From contig JAGNTT010000103.1 in the NCBI GenBank assembly GCA_017987425.1, positions 1 to 6,709 of the forward strand: a stretch of 6,709 bases of DNA, in the 5' to 3' direction. This document shows, one piece after another, positions 1 to 5,174 of the stretch; positions within the stretch are counted from its first letter, which is position 1; every line of letters starts with the position of its first letter. Below the pieces are notes generated by a model. The model did no database searches and was not told the DNA's origin. It was given only the letters and a program-made list of their open reading frames with translations. A program made the translations under genes and the position numbers. This stretch comes from Candidatus Omnitrophota bacterium. Lineage in GTDB: Bacteria; Omnitrophota; Gorgyraeia; Zapsychrales; Fredricksoniimonadaceae.

Positions 1-6
1 GAAGAT

Positions 7-83
<77 letters not shown>

Positions 84-100
84 AAATCTGACTAACAAAC

Positions 101-140
101 TTTATAGAGATTAACAGAAACTTATAGAAATTGATAGAGA
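101..140. repeat. Left array of degenerate decamer repeats (consensus TTDATAGARA)
   Basis: Four consecutive 10-nt units occupy 101-110, 111-120, 121-130 and 131-140 (TTTATAGAGA, TTAACAGAAA, CTTATAGAAA, TTGATAGAGA). A decayed fifth unit may follow at 141-150, inside the end of the IVS-family gene. The same decamer occurs in opposite orientation at 578-620. ATAGAAATTGATAG at 124-137 is an exact inverted match to 578-591. Confidence 0.85.
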
Positions 141-141
141 T

Positions 142-531
142 TTATTTATGTTGTTGTTTGGAACGATATGTCGTCGTAATAAAATTATTAAGCTTCAAAG
201 AAAGCTTATTATAAATAATTTTAATAGGATCAATCCTTGACTTATCCACGAGCCTGCGCTCTTCCAGAAGTCTCAACCAGTGACAACAGCATTCGTTCAA
301 TGACCCGCGGCTATTGTAATAAAATTTAATTTTATCGAGGTAATAATATCTTGAATAACCTTCGGCGATGTTCGCACCAACCGAATCCGCAGACTTTATA
401 AACTGGTCACCCATAATTTTGCGGTTTTGCCAATCCAAACCATAATAAATTTCCCACGCGTTTCGGGAAAGCTCAACGGCCAATTGATAAACTTCTAAAT
501 CTTCCAACGGAATATATCTCTGATCACCCAT
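142..531 (-). CDS. Four-helix-bundle protein of the 23S rRNA intervening-sequence (S23/IVS) family
   Basis: This 129-residue protein is of normal length for the family. It has the family pattern: an N-terminal LEVYQLAVEL segment (12-21), the conserved GDQFIKSADS...NIAEGYSR block (41-61, the most diagnostic part), GSLNE (76-80) and a C-terminal helix. Members are small all-helical bundles, first described as ORFs inside intervening sequences of bacterial 23S rRNA genes and related to the Avd accessory protein of diversity-generating retroelements. Biochemical function is mostly unknown; a role in nucleic-acid binding is suspected. The start at 531 has GAGG on the minus strand (537-540), five bases upstream of ATG. 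Three consecutive cysteines (81-83) are unusual. The gene is much more AT-rich than eno or ftsB and sits inside an inverted repeat, which suggests later insertion into an eno-ftsB-tRNA block. No reverse transcriptase or variable repeat is seen, so it is not a visible DGR. Confidence 0.85.
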   Translation of the reverse strand: MGDQRYIPLEDLEVYQLAVELSRNAWEIYYGLDWQNRKIMGDQFIKSADSVGANIAEGYSRYYYLDKIKFYYNSRGSLNECCCHWLRLLEERRLVDKSRIDPIKIIYNKLSLKLNNFITTTYRSKQQHK

Positions 532-577
532 CTACCCCTCATTTCTGCAACTTGGGGGTGGGTTGCTTATTAAAGAA

Positions 578-620
578 CTATCAATTTCTATGAATCTCTA
601 CTAATTTCTACAAATCTCTT
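578..620. repeat. Right array of degenerate decamer repeats (consensus YNAATYTCTA)
   Basis: Four 10-nt units lie at 581-590, 591-600, 601-610 and 611-620 (TCAATTTCTA, TGAATCTCTA, CTAATTTCTA, CAAATCTCTT), preceded by CTA at 578-580. They are the reverse complement of the unit in 101-140. The array ends at the ftsB stop codon (622-624), where CTTAATCTTT (621-630) may be one more decayed unit. Confidence 0.85.
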
Positions 621-621
621 C

Positions 622-972
622 TTAATCTTTCACTTCATTCAACAGCTTCACGGCATTCATCTGTTTTTCAGCCGCTGCTGCGGCTGCAGCCTTCACCGCA
701 TCCATATGTTCCTGCGGCACAAATTTGTAAATCACTTCGTTTTCTTTGACCAAGCCCATTCTCTCGCGCGCAACCTTTTCAAAATAATCCGGGTCGTTGA
801 TCAACAACCGCTTTTCTTCTTTTAAGTCTTTGTTCTTCTTGGTCAGGTCAGCGATTTGCTGGGCGTAATCATCGTTCCTCGCCTTCAAATCCTGCATCTG
901 CGTGTACGACGGCAGAAAGAACGCCAGGATAAGCATCGCGAAGGCAAAAAGCCAGAGAGGGTTTCTTAACAT
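622..972 (-). CDS. ftsB: FtsB/DivIC-type septum formation initiator
   Basis: A small bitopic division protein. FtsB-type proteins join FtsL and FtsQ in the divisome and help activate septal peptidoglycan synthesis. From the chosen start it has 116 residues: a short N-terminus, one membrane helix (about 5-23), a charged coiled coil (about 24-58, rich in K, D, E and Q) and the conserved segment after the coil, DPDYFEKVARERMGLV (60-75), running on to VIYKF. The last 32 residues are an extra tail with seven consecutive alanines (95-101), beyond the core domain. A GTG at 981 would add three residues, but ATG at 972 is preferred because AGGTG lies six bases upstream while the GTG has no Shine-Dalgarno. 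It lies downstream of eno on the same strand, the eno-ftsB order seen in many proteobacteria. FtsL is a similar protein, but the DPDYFEKVAR segment and the eno context favour FtsB. Confidence 0.88.
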   Translation of the reverse strand: MLRNPLWLFAFAMLILAFFLPSYTQMQDLKARNDDYAQQIADLTKKNKDLKEEKRLLINDPDYFEKVARERMGLVKENEVIYKFVPQEHMDAVKAAAAAAAEKQMNAVKLLNEVKD

Positions 973-978
973 ATTTTG

Positions 979-983
979 CACCT
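979..983 (-). promoter_or_regulatory. Ribosome binding site of ftsB that decides its start
   Basis: On the minus strand the sequence reads AGGTG, then six bases (CAAAAT), then ATG at 972. The alternative GTG start overlaps this AGGTG and has no purine-rich sequence of its own upstream. Confidence 0.6.
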
Positions 984-986
984 AGG

Positions 987-1074
987 GAACACATGAGAAC
1001 ACGTCACAAGAGCACAAAAGATCACAAGGGCCTTGTGTTCTTCCTGTGCTCCTGTGTCATGTGTTCTTGTGCTC
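987..1074. repeat. Palindromic array of GARCACA-type units between eno and ftsB
   Basis: The short eno-ftsB gap is almost filled by repeats. The left half carries GAACACATGA (987-996), GAACAC (997-1002), GAGCACAAAA (1010-1019) and GATCACAAGG (1020-1029). The right half carries reverse complements: CCTTGTGTTC (1031-1040), TGTGCTC (1045-1051), GTGTTC (1061-1066) and TGTGCTC-like sequence to 1074. The centre CACAAGG/CCTTGTG (1023-1029 with 1031-1037) is a perfect 7-bp palindrome around one base. With small bulges, pairing can continue through GAGCACA/TGTGCTC (1010-1016 with 1045-1051) to GAACAC/GTGTTC (997-1002 with 1061-1066). There is no T-run after it on the minus strand, so it is not a classic terminator of eno. 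A transcript hairpin that affects processing is possible. Confidence 0.75.
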
Positions 1075-1075
1075 T

Positions 1076-2347
1076 TTAGTAAATCTTTCCCCAATGATTA
1101 CCGGCGTACACGGCCTTCTTGCCCAACTCTTCTTCGATGCGCAGAAGTTCGTTGTACTTGGCCAAACGGTCGGTACGGGACAGCGAACCGGTTTTGATCT
1201 GGCCGACGCCTGTGGCGACCGCGAGGTGCGCGATGGTGGTGTCTTCCGTCTCGCCGGAGCGATGGGACATGATCGAGGTGTACTTGTTCTTCTTGGCCAG
1301 ATTGATTGCGGCCAGAGTTTCCGACAAGGAGCCGATCTGATTGACTTTGATGAGAATAGAATTGGCGATCTTGCGTTCGATGCCCATGGTCAGACGCTTG
1401 ACGTTGGTGACGAAAAGATCATCGCCGACGAGCTGGGTCTTTTTGCCCAAGCGGTCGGTCAACACTTTCCAGCCGTCCCAATCATCTTCGTAAAGACCGT
1501 CTTCGATGGACACGACGGGATATTTGGCGACCATGCGGGCGTAGGCTTCGATCAATTCGGCGGATGAGATCGATTTGCCGTTGTAGCTGTATTTGCCGTC
1601 CTTATAAAAGGAAGACGCGGCCGCGTCAAGCGCGATGAATATATCTTTGCCCGGCTTGTATCCGGCCTTTTCGATGGCCTGAATGATGACATCCAGACCT
1701 TCTTCGTTACTTTTCAGGTTCGGGGCAAAACCGCCTTCGTCACCGACGGAAGTCGCCAGGTGGCGGTCATGCAGAATGCTCTTGAGCGTATGGAAAATCT
1801 CGCATGCCATCTGCATCGCCTTGGTGAATGTCGGCGCGCCGATGGGCATGATCATAAATTCCTGAACGTCCAGATTGTTGTCGGCGTGCATACCGCCGTT
1901 GATGATATTCATGAGGGGAACCGGCAGGATGTTGGCTTTTGTTCCGCCGATGTAACGGTAAAGCGGCTGTTTCTTTTCGATCGCGGCGGCTTTGGCAACG
2001 GCCATGGACACGCCCAAGAGAGCATTAGCGCCGAGATTGCCTTTATTTTCCGTGCCGTCTAGACCGATGGTGATTTTATCGATGGCTTTAAAGTCCGCGT
2101 CTTTTCCCTTGAGCGCCTTGGCGATGACCGTGTTCACATTGTTGACGGCCTTGAGAACGCCCTTGCCCTTGTAGCGGCTTTTGTCGCCGTCGCGGAGTTC
2201 GATGGCTTCATGTTCGCCGGTGGATGCCCCCGACGGGACAGCGGCGCGGCCTAAAACGCCTGAGGACAGAACGACATCAACTTCGACGGTGGGGTTTCCG
2301 CGGGAATCAATGATCTCGCGCGCTTTGACGGACTTGATTTTGGACAT
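1076..2347 (-). CDS. eno: Enolase (phosphopyruvate hydratase)
   Basis: Enolase converts 2-phosphoglycerate to phosphoenolpyruvate in glycolysis, and the reverse in gluconeogenesis. It is cytosolic and Mg-dependent, and part of the RNA degradosome in some bacteria. The 423-residue product has the usual length and all landmarks: SGASTGEHEA (39-48, active-site lid), NGGMHADNNLDVQEF (150-164), VGDEGGFAPN (201-210, E204 general acid/base partner), Mg ligands at D241 (ALDAAAS), E282 (SIEDGL) and the DD of VGDDLF (309-310), the signature ILIKVNQIGSLSET (331-344) with catalytic K334, SHRSGETEDT (361-370), and K385 in IKTGS. The frame is open for nine codons upstream, but ATG at 2347 is chosen because AAGGA (2356-2360 on the minus strand) lies eight bases before it and MSKIKSV is a typical enolase N-terminus. 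No key residue is missing. Confidence 0.98.
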   Translation of the reverse strand: MSKIKSVKAREIIDSRGNPTVEVDVVLSSGVLGRAAVPSGASTGEHEAIELRDGDKSRYKGKGVLKAVNNVNTVIAKALKGKDADFKAIDKITIGLDGTENKGNLGANALLGVSMAVAKAAAIEKKQPLYRYIGGTKANILPVPLMNIINGGMHADNNLDVQEFMIMPIGAPTFTKAMQMACEIFHTLKSILHDRHLATSVGDEGGFAPNLKSNEEGLDVIIQAIEKAGYKPGKDIFIALDAAASSFYKDGKYSYNGKSISSAELIEAYARMVAKYPVVSIEDGLYEDDWDGWKVLTDRLGKKTQLVGDDLFVTNVKRLTMGIERKIANSILIKVNQIGSLSETLAAINLAKKNKYTSIMSHRSGETEDTTIAHLAVATGVGQIKTGSLSRTDRLAKYNELLRIEEELGKKAVYAGNHWGKIY

Positions 2348-2355
2348 GTTTGAGT

Positions 2356-2360
2356 TCCTT
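2356..2360 (-). promoter_or_regulatory. Ribosome binding site of eno
   Basis: AAGGA on the minus strand, eight bases before the ATG at 2345-2347. It supports the internal start over the more upstream in-frame start at 2374. Confidence 0.7.
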
Positions 2361-2366
2361 GATTGG

Positions 2367-2425
2367 GATGACACGAATGGGGACGAATCGCACGGATATC
2401 TGTGTCATCGGTTTAAAATCCGTGC
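2367..2425. repeat. Interlocked short inverted repeats in the eno leader (ATCCGTG / GATGACAC type)
   Basis: Two 8-bp inverted pairs interleave. GATGACAC (2367-2374) matches GTGTCATC (2402-2409), and GCACGGAT (2390-2397) matches ATCCGTGC (2418-2425). The order is A-B-A'-B', so both pairs cannot form a simple nested hairpin; they could pair alternatively or as a pseudoknot. The words resemble the ATCCGTGTCATCCGTG-like intergenic repeats seen in many bacterial genomes (recalled, not searched). They lie between the candidate eno promoter and the eno start, so they would be in its 5' UTR. Confidence 0.7.
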
Positions 2426-2449
2426 AATTACTTCAATAATGGCTCACAA

Positions 2450-2476
2450 ATTATCACAGTTAAAAATCAAAGTCAA
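2450..2476 (-). promoter_or_regulatory. eno: Candidate sigma-70 promoter for eno
   Basis: On the minus strand, TTGACT (2471-2476) resembles a -35 box and GATAAT (2450-2455) a -10 box, with an extended TGT just before the latter. The spacer is 15 bases, shorter than the ideal 17, which an extended -10 can partly offset. It would give a leader of roughly 95 nt. TTGACG near 2497-2502 is another possible -35 but has a poor -10 partner. Confidence 0.4.
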
Positions 2477-2588
2477 ATACTTATTCCCTGTTCAAACGTC
2501 AATTTCGCCGGGTTCCCCAGAAACCCAGAGCCCCAGCCTCATAAACGGCAAAACAGCACCTCGAGACGGGCTAAAAAAGGCAACAATA

Positions 2589-2616
2589 TAGACGGGGAAT
2601 TTTTTTGTGTTATACT
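2589..2616 (+). promoter_or_regulatory. Candidate sigma-70 promoter of the protease-lipoprotein operon
   Basis: TAGACG (2589-2594, four of six matches to TTGACA) and TATACT (2611-2616, five of six to TATAAT) are separated by 16 bases. Transcription would start near 2622, after the TTG at 2605, which supports the ATG at 2665 as the true start. Confidence 0.5.
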
Positions 2617-2645
2617 GGTACTAAATTTATCCCCAATAACCCCTC

Positions 2646-2650
2646 AGGAG
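2646..2650 (+). promoter_or_regulatory. Ribosome binding site of the protease gene, unusually distant
   Basis: AGGAG at 2646-2650 lies 14 bases before ATG 2665, longer than the common 5-9. The codons between them include no ATG, GTG or TTG in frame. AGGT (2661-2664) directly abuts the ATG and is too close to serve well. The start is therefore likely but may be weakly initiated. Confidence 0.45.
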
Positions 2651-2664
2651 CACCCTGTCTAGGT

Positions 2665-5172
2665 ATGGCAAAGACTAATAAATTCGTCAGATATTTGATG
2701 TTCAACTGGAAGCAAATCCTCCTTATCTTCATCTGCACAGTGATCGCGAGCGTCATCCTCTCCTTCCTCTATATGGGGATCGCGAACTACTCCAATTTGG
2801 AGTCTTTCAGCCGCAAACAGCTCATGGCCCAGATGGGATTCTTTCTCATTGTCGGTATCATGCAGGCGTTTATCTTCTTTCCCCTCAACATCCTTTCGTA
2901 TTATTTCATCTTCATGGGCGGCGGCATGGCCAAGACCTTAGGCGGCGATCCGGCCACCCGCGCCAAAGTCAATGTGAAGTGGAGTGAAGTCATCGGCATG
3001 GAAACCGCCAAGCGGGATGCCTGGGAAATCGTGGAACTTCTGCGCGACCAGACACGCCTTAAACACATCGGCGGAAACATTGTCAAAGGTACGCTTTTCC
3101 TGGGGCCTCCGGGCTGCGGTAAAACATATCTGGCCAAAGCCATCGCGACCGAAGCCGGCCTTCCCTTCCTGTCCGCCGTCGGCAGCGAATTCGTGGGAAT
3201 GATCGTCGGTTTGGGCGCCGCTAAAATGAAAAGTCTTTTTAAAACAGCCCGCAAGCTTGCCGATATCGAAGGCGGCTGCATCATCTTCATCGATGAGATC
3301 GACTCCTTCGCCCGTCCGCGCGGCGAAGATCACGGCTACGGCGGCACCATGAGCAATAATGCCACCATCAATCAATTCCTGACCGAGCTCGACGGCCTGC
3401 GTAAAAAAGAAAACAACATCATCGTCATGGCGGCCACCAACGTCAAAGAAGAAGACTTGGACTCCGGCGTTATGCGTTCCGGCCGTTTCGACCGCAAGAT
3501 CCGCGTGGAGAAACCTTCGACCCCCGAGCGCAAAGAGCTCATCAAATTTTATCTCAACAAAGTGGAATATCAGCCCACCATCAATGTGGATTATATCGCC
3601 GAGAAAGCGATGTGGTTTTCCGCTTCCGACATTGAAAACATGATCCGTGAAGCGGGCATTTATGCCATGCGCGAAAAACGCACCGAAATCACGGAAGCCG
3701 ACCTCACCAAAGCCAAAGACCATGTCACCGACATGATCGAACGCATGGGCGGCAACAAAATCCTGTCTTCCAAAGTCAACGTCAAATGGGAGGATGTCAT
3801 CGGCATGGAATCCGCCAAGAAAGACGCGGCGGAAATCGTCGAGCTTCTGCGCGACCGTAAACGGCTTGAAGCCATCGGCGGCAAAATCGTCAAGGGTACA
3901 CTTATGATCGGCCCTCCGGGCTGCGGAAAAACTTATCTGGCGAAAGCCATGGCCACGGAAGCGGGCTTTCCCTTTATATCTGTTGCCGGCAGTGAGTTCG
4001 TTGGTGTTTTCATCGGTGTGGGTGCCAAAAAAATGAAAGAAGTTTTTAACGATGCCCGCGCCCTTGCCCGCGCCGAGAACGGATGCATCATCTTCATCGA
4101 TGAGATCGACGCATTTGCCCGTCCGCGCTTTGCCGAACGCGGAGGCGGAGGCGCCACCGACCACAACGCCACCATCAATCAGTTCCTGACCGAAATGGAC
4201 GGCCTGCGCCGCCAGGAAAACAACATAGTGGTTTTGGCCGCGACCAACGTCAGTGAAGATGAACTGGACTCAGCCATCACCCGCGCCGGACGTTTTGAGC
4301 GCACCATCCGCATCGGTCTGCCGAACCTGAAGGAACGCGTACAGCTCTTCGGATTTTATTTGCAAAGAGTCCAGACGGATGATAGCTGCAACAAGGAAAT
4401 GCTGGCCAGAAAAACACTCTGGTTCTCCCCCGCCGATATCGACCAAATGGTCCGTGAAGCCGGGCTCATCGCTTTGCGCGATAAAAGAGATGTCATCACA
4501 TTTAAAGACCTCTCGGAAGCCTACGACCGGGTGAGTTACGGCAGTAAATCCAACATCATCATGAACCTGGAAGACCGCACCTGGACCGCTTATCACGAAG
4601 CGGGCCATGCGATCATCGGTTATATCCTGCATCCGACTGACGATATCATCAAAGCCACCATCATTCCGCGCGCCGGGGCTCTCGGTTTTGCCGCGCCTCG
4701 CGCCCGCGAAGAACGCTACGGACGCAACCGTGAATGGTACATGGCCCAAATCAAGACATGCGTCGCCAGTTACGCGGCCGAGACAATCAAATTCGGATCC
4801 ACCTCAAGCGGCGTGGGCGGCGGTCCGGGCAGCGATTTTTATTCGGCTTTGAAATTGGCGCACGACATGGTCTGGCGCTACGGCATGGGGAAATCCGGTC
4901 TCGTCGGAGATTTCCACGCGCTCACGGCCAGCTACGACTCGCACAGCTACATTTCGGAGAGAACACGTCAGACGCTCGATGAGGACGTGCAGGCCATCCT
5001 GCAGGCATGCCTCAAGGAGTGCTTCGACATCTTGAACCAGCACCGCGATCTATTCGAATATTTCGCCCAGGAACTGGTCAACAAGAACGAACTGGAATAC
5101 GACGAGATTGAAGCGATCTTCAAGAAATTCAATGTGAAACCCAAATACAGACCGGATATCTTACCCGCATAA
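2665..5172 (+). CDS. Membrane FtsH-like M41 zinc metalloprotease with two tandem AAA ATPase modules
   Basis: This 835-residue protein resembles FtsH, the membrane-anchored hexameric protease that unfolds proteins by ATP hydrolysis and degrades them in the cytoplasm, but it has two AAA modules where FtsH (about 640 residues) has one. Order: basic N-terminus; membrane helices at about 18-39 and 58-84 with only about 20 residues between (the FtsH periplasmic domain is absent); AAA1 (about 101-360); AAA2 (about 370-629); M41 peptidase to the C-terminus. Both AAA modules are complete: Walker A GPPGCGKT (147-154, 416-423), Walker B IIFIDE (206-211, 475-480), sensor-1 Asn in AATN (259, 528) and arginine fingers in GRFDR/GRFER (274/277, 543/546). 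Pore loops differ: MIVG (179-182) in AAA1, VFIG (448-451) in AAA2. The peptidase has HEAGH (644-648), and D724 in GSDF is the likely third zinc ligand, so it should be active. ATG 2665 is preferred over TTG 2605. The lipoprotein gene follows after two bases. The protein is probably not the housekeeping FtsH. Confidence 0.93.
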   Translation: MAKTNKFVRYLMFNWKQILLIFICTVIASVILSFLYMGIANYSNLESFSRKQLMAQMGFFLIVGIMQAFIFFPLNILSYYFIFMGGGMAKTLGGDPATRAKVNVKWSEVIGMETAKRDAWEIVELLRDQTRLKHIGGNIVKGTLFLGPPGCGKTYLAKAIATEAGLPFLSAVGSEFVGMIVGLGAAKMKSLFKTARKLADIEGGCIIFIDEIDSFARPRGEDHGYGGTMSNNATINQFLTELDGLRKKENNIIVMAATNVKEEDLDSGVMRSGRFDRKIRVEKPSTPERKELIKFYLNKVEYQPTINVDYIAEKAMWFSASDIENMIREAGIYAMREKRTEITEADLTKAKDHVTDMIERMGGNKILSSKVNVKWEDVIGMESAKKDAAEIVELLRDRKRLEAIGGKIVKGTLMIGPPGCGKTYLAKAMATEAGFPFISVAGSEFVGVFIGVGAKKMKEVFNDARALARAENGCIIFIDEIDAFARPRFAERGGGGATDHNATINQFLTEMDGLRRQENNIVVLAATNVSEDELDSAITRAGRFERTIRIGLPNLKERVQLFGFYLQRVQTDDSCNKEMLARKTLWFSPADIDQMVREAGLIALRDKRDVITFKDLSEAYDRVSYGSKSNIIMNLEDRTWTAYHEAGHAIIGYILHPTDDIIKATIIPRAGALGFAAPRAREERYGRNREWYMAQIKTCVASYAAETIKFGSTSSGVGGGPGSDFYSALKLAHDMVWRYGMGKSGLVGDFHALTASYDSHSYISERTRQTLDEDVQAILQACLKECFDILNQHRDLFEYFAQELVNKNELEYDEIEAIFKKFNVKPKYRPDILPA
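2965..4551 (+). repeat. Intragenic tandem duplication of the AAA module (offset 807 bp)
   Basis: Residues about 101-360 (2965-3744) and 370-629 (3772-4551) align without a gap at a fixed offset of 269 codons. KVNVKW, both Walker motifs, the arginine fingers and the C-terminal helical lids all keep this offset. Over the first 113 residues identity is roughly 70-75% by eye. At the DNA level many third positions differ. The longest exact match I found is 27 nt over Walker B (3277-3303 with 4084-4110). The duplication is therefore old, and both copies are held by purifying selection. Confidence 0.9.
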
Positions 5173-5174
5173 TT

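Larger units (their letters stand above)
101..614 (-). other. Putative IVS-like element: ORF enclosed by a long imperfect inverted repeat
   Basis: The arms 101-137 and 578-614 pair base i with base 715-i. Thirty of 37 positions are Watson-Crick complementary, including an uninterrupted 14 bp (124-137 with 578-591). In the minus-strand transcript five of the seven remaining positions become G-U wobbles, leaving two mismatches. The loop is about 440 nt and contains the whole four-helix-bundle gene apart from its flanking arrays. This is the layout of IVS elements inserted in 23S rRNA genes, whose terminal stem is cut by RNase III. Here the element lies between ftsB and tRNA-fMet, not in rRNA. 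That it is mobile, or processed as RNA, is inference. It could instead be an ordinary gene flanked by local repeat arrays. Confidence 0.5.
2348..2664. other. Divergent intergenic region between eno and the double-AAA protease gene
   Basis: This 317-bp gap separates two divergent transcription units. From left to right it holds the eno ribosome binding site, a block of short interlocked repeats (2367-2425), a candidate eno promoter (2450-2476, minus strand), a stretch with only a weak 5-bp hairpin (GGGTT 2510-2514 with AACCC 2522-2526), a candidate rightward promoter (2589-2616) and the leader of the protease gene. No convincing small gene was seen in it. Confidence 0.7.

Noticed and set aside
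142..531. Diversity-generating retroelement (Avd-like accessory gene)
   Set aside because: The protein family is related to Avd, but there is no reverse transcriptase, template repeat or variable repeat nearby, and the flanking stem fits an IVS element better.
84..617. AAATCT at 84-89 and 612-617 as a target-site duplication of the IVS-like element
   Set aside because: The right copy falls within the decamer consensus (AAATCTCT), so a 6-bp match is expected by repetition and cannot be read as a duplication.
101..620. CRISPR array
   Set aside because: The repeats are contiguous degenerate decamers with no spacers, in inverted halves, and no cas genes are present.
1023..1037. Rho-independent terminator of eno at the CACAAGG/CCTTGTG palindrome
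   Set aside because: The stem has almost no loop and no T-run follows on the minus strand before ftsB.
1046..1567. A 173-codon open frame on the plus strand opposite enolase
   Set aside because: It is antisense to highly conserved enolase sequence, has no Shine-Dalgarno or family motif, and begins inside the repeat array.
2348..2374. Nine extra in-frame codons at the N-terminus of enolase
   Set aside because: The ATG at 2347 has a well-placed AAGGA and gives the standard enolase N-terminus. The upstream start lacks a ribosome binding site.
2605..2664. Twenty extra in-frame residues on the protease from a TTG start
   Set aside because: The TTG overlaps the candidate -10 region and lies upstream of the predicted transcription start. 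The 20 residues show no conserved feature, and the membrane-protein N-terminus begins naturally at 2665.
2938..4164. A 408-codon open frame on the minus strand opposite the AAA modules
   Set aside because: It mirrors the two repeated AAA modules, has repeated low-complexity H/D/F/G-rich text with no recognisable fold, and lies wholly inside a protein with clear family motifs. It is a by-product of codon bias in the real gene.
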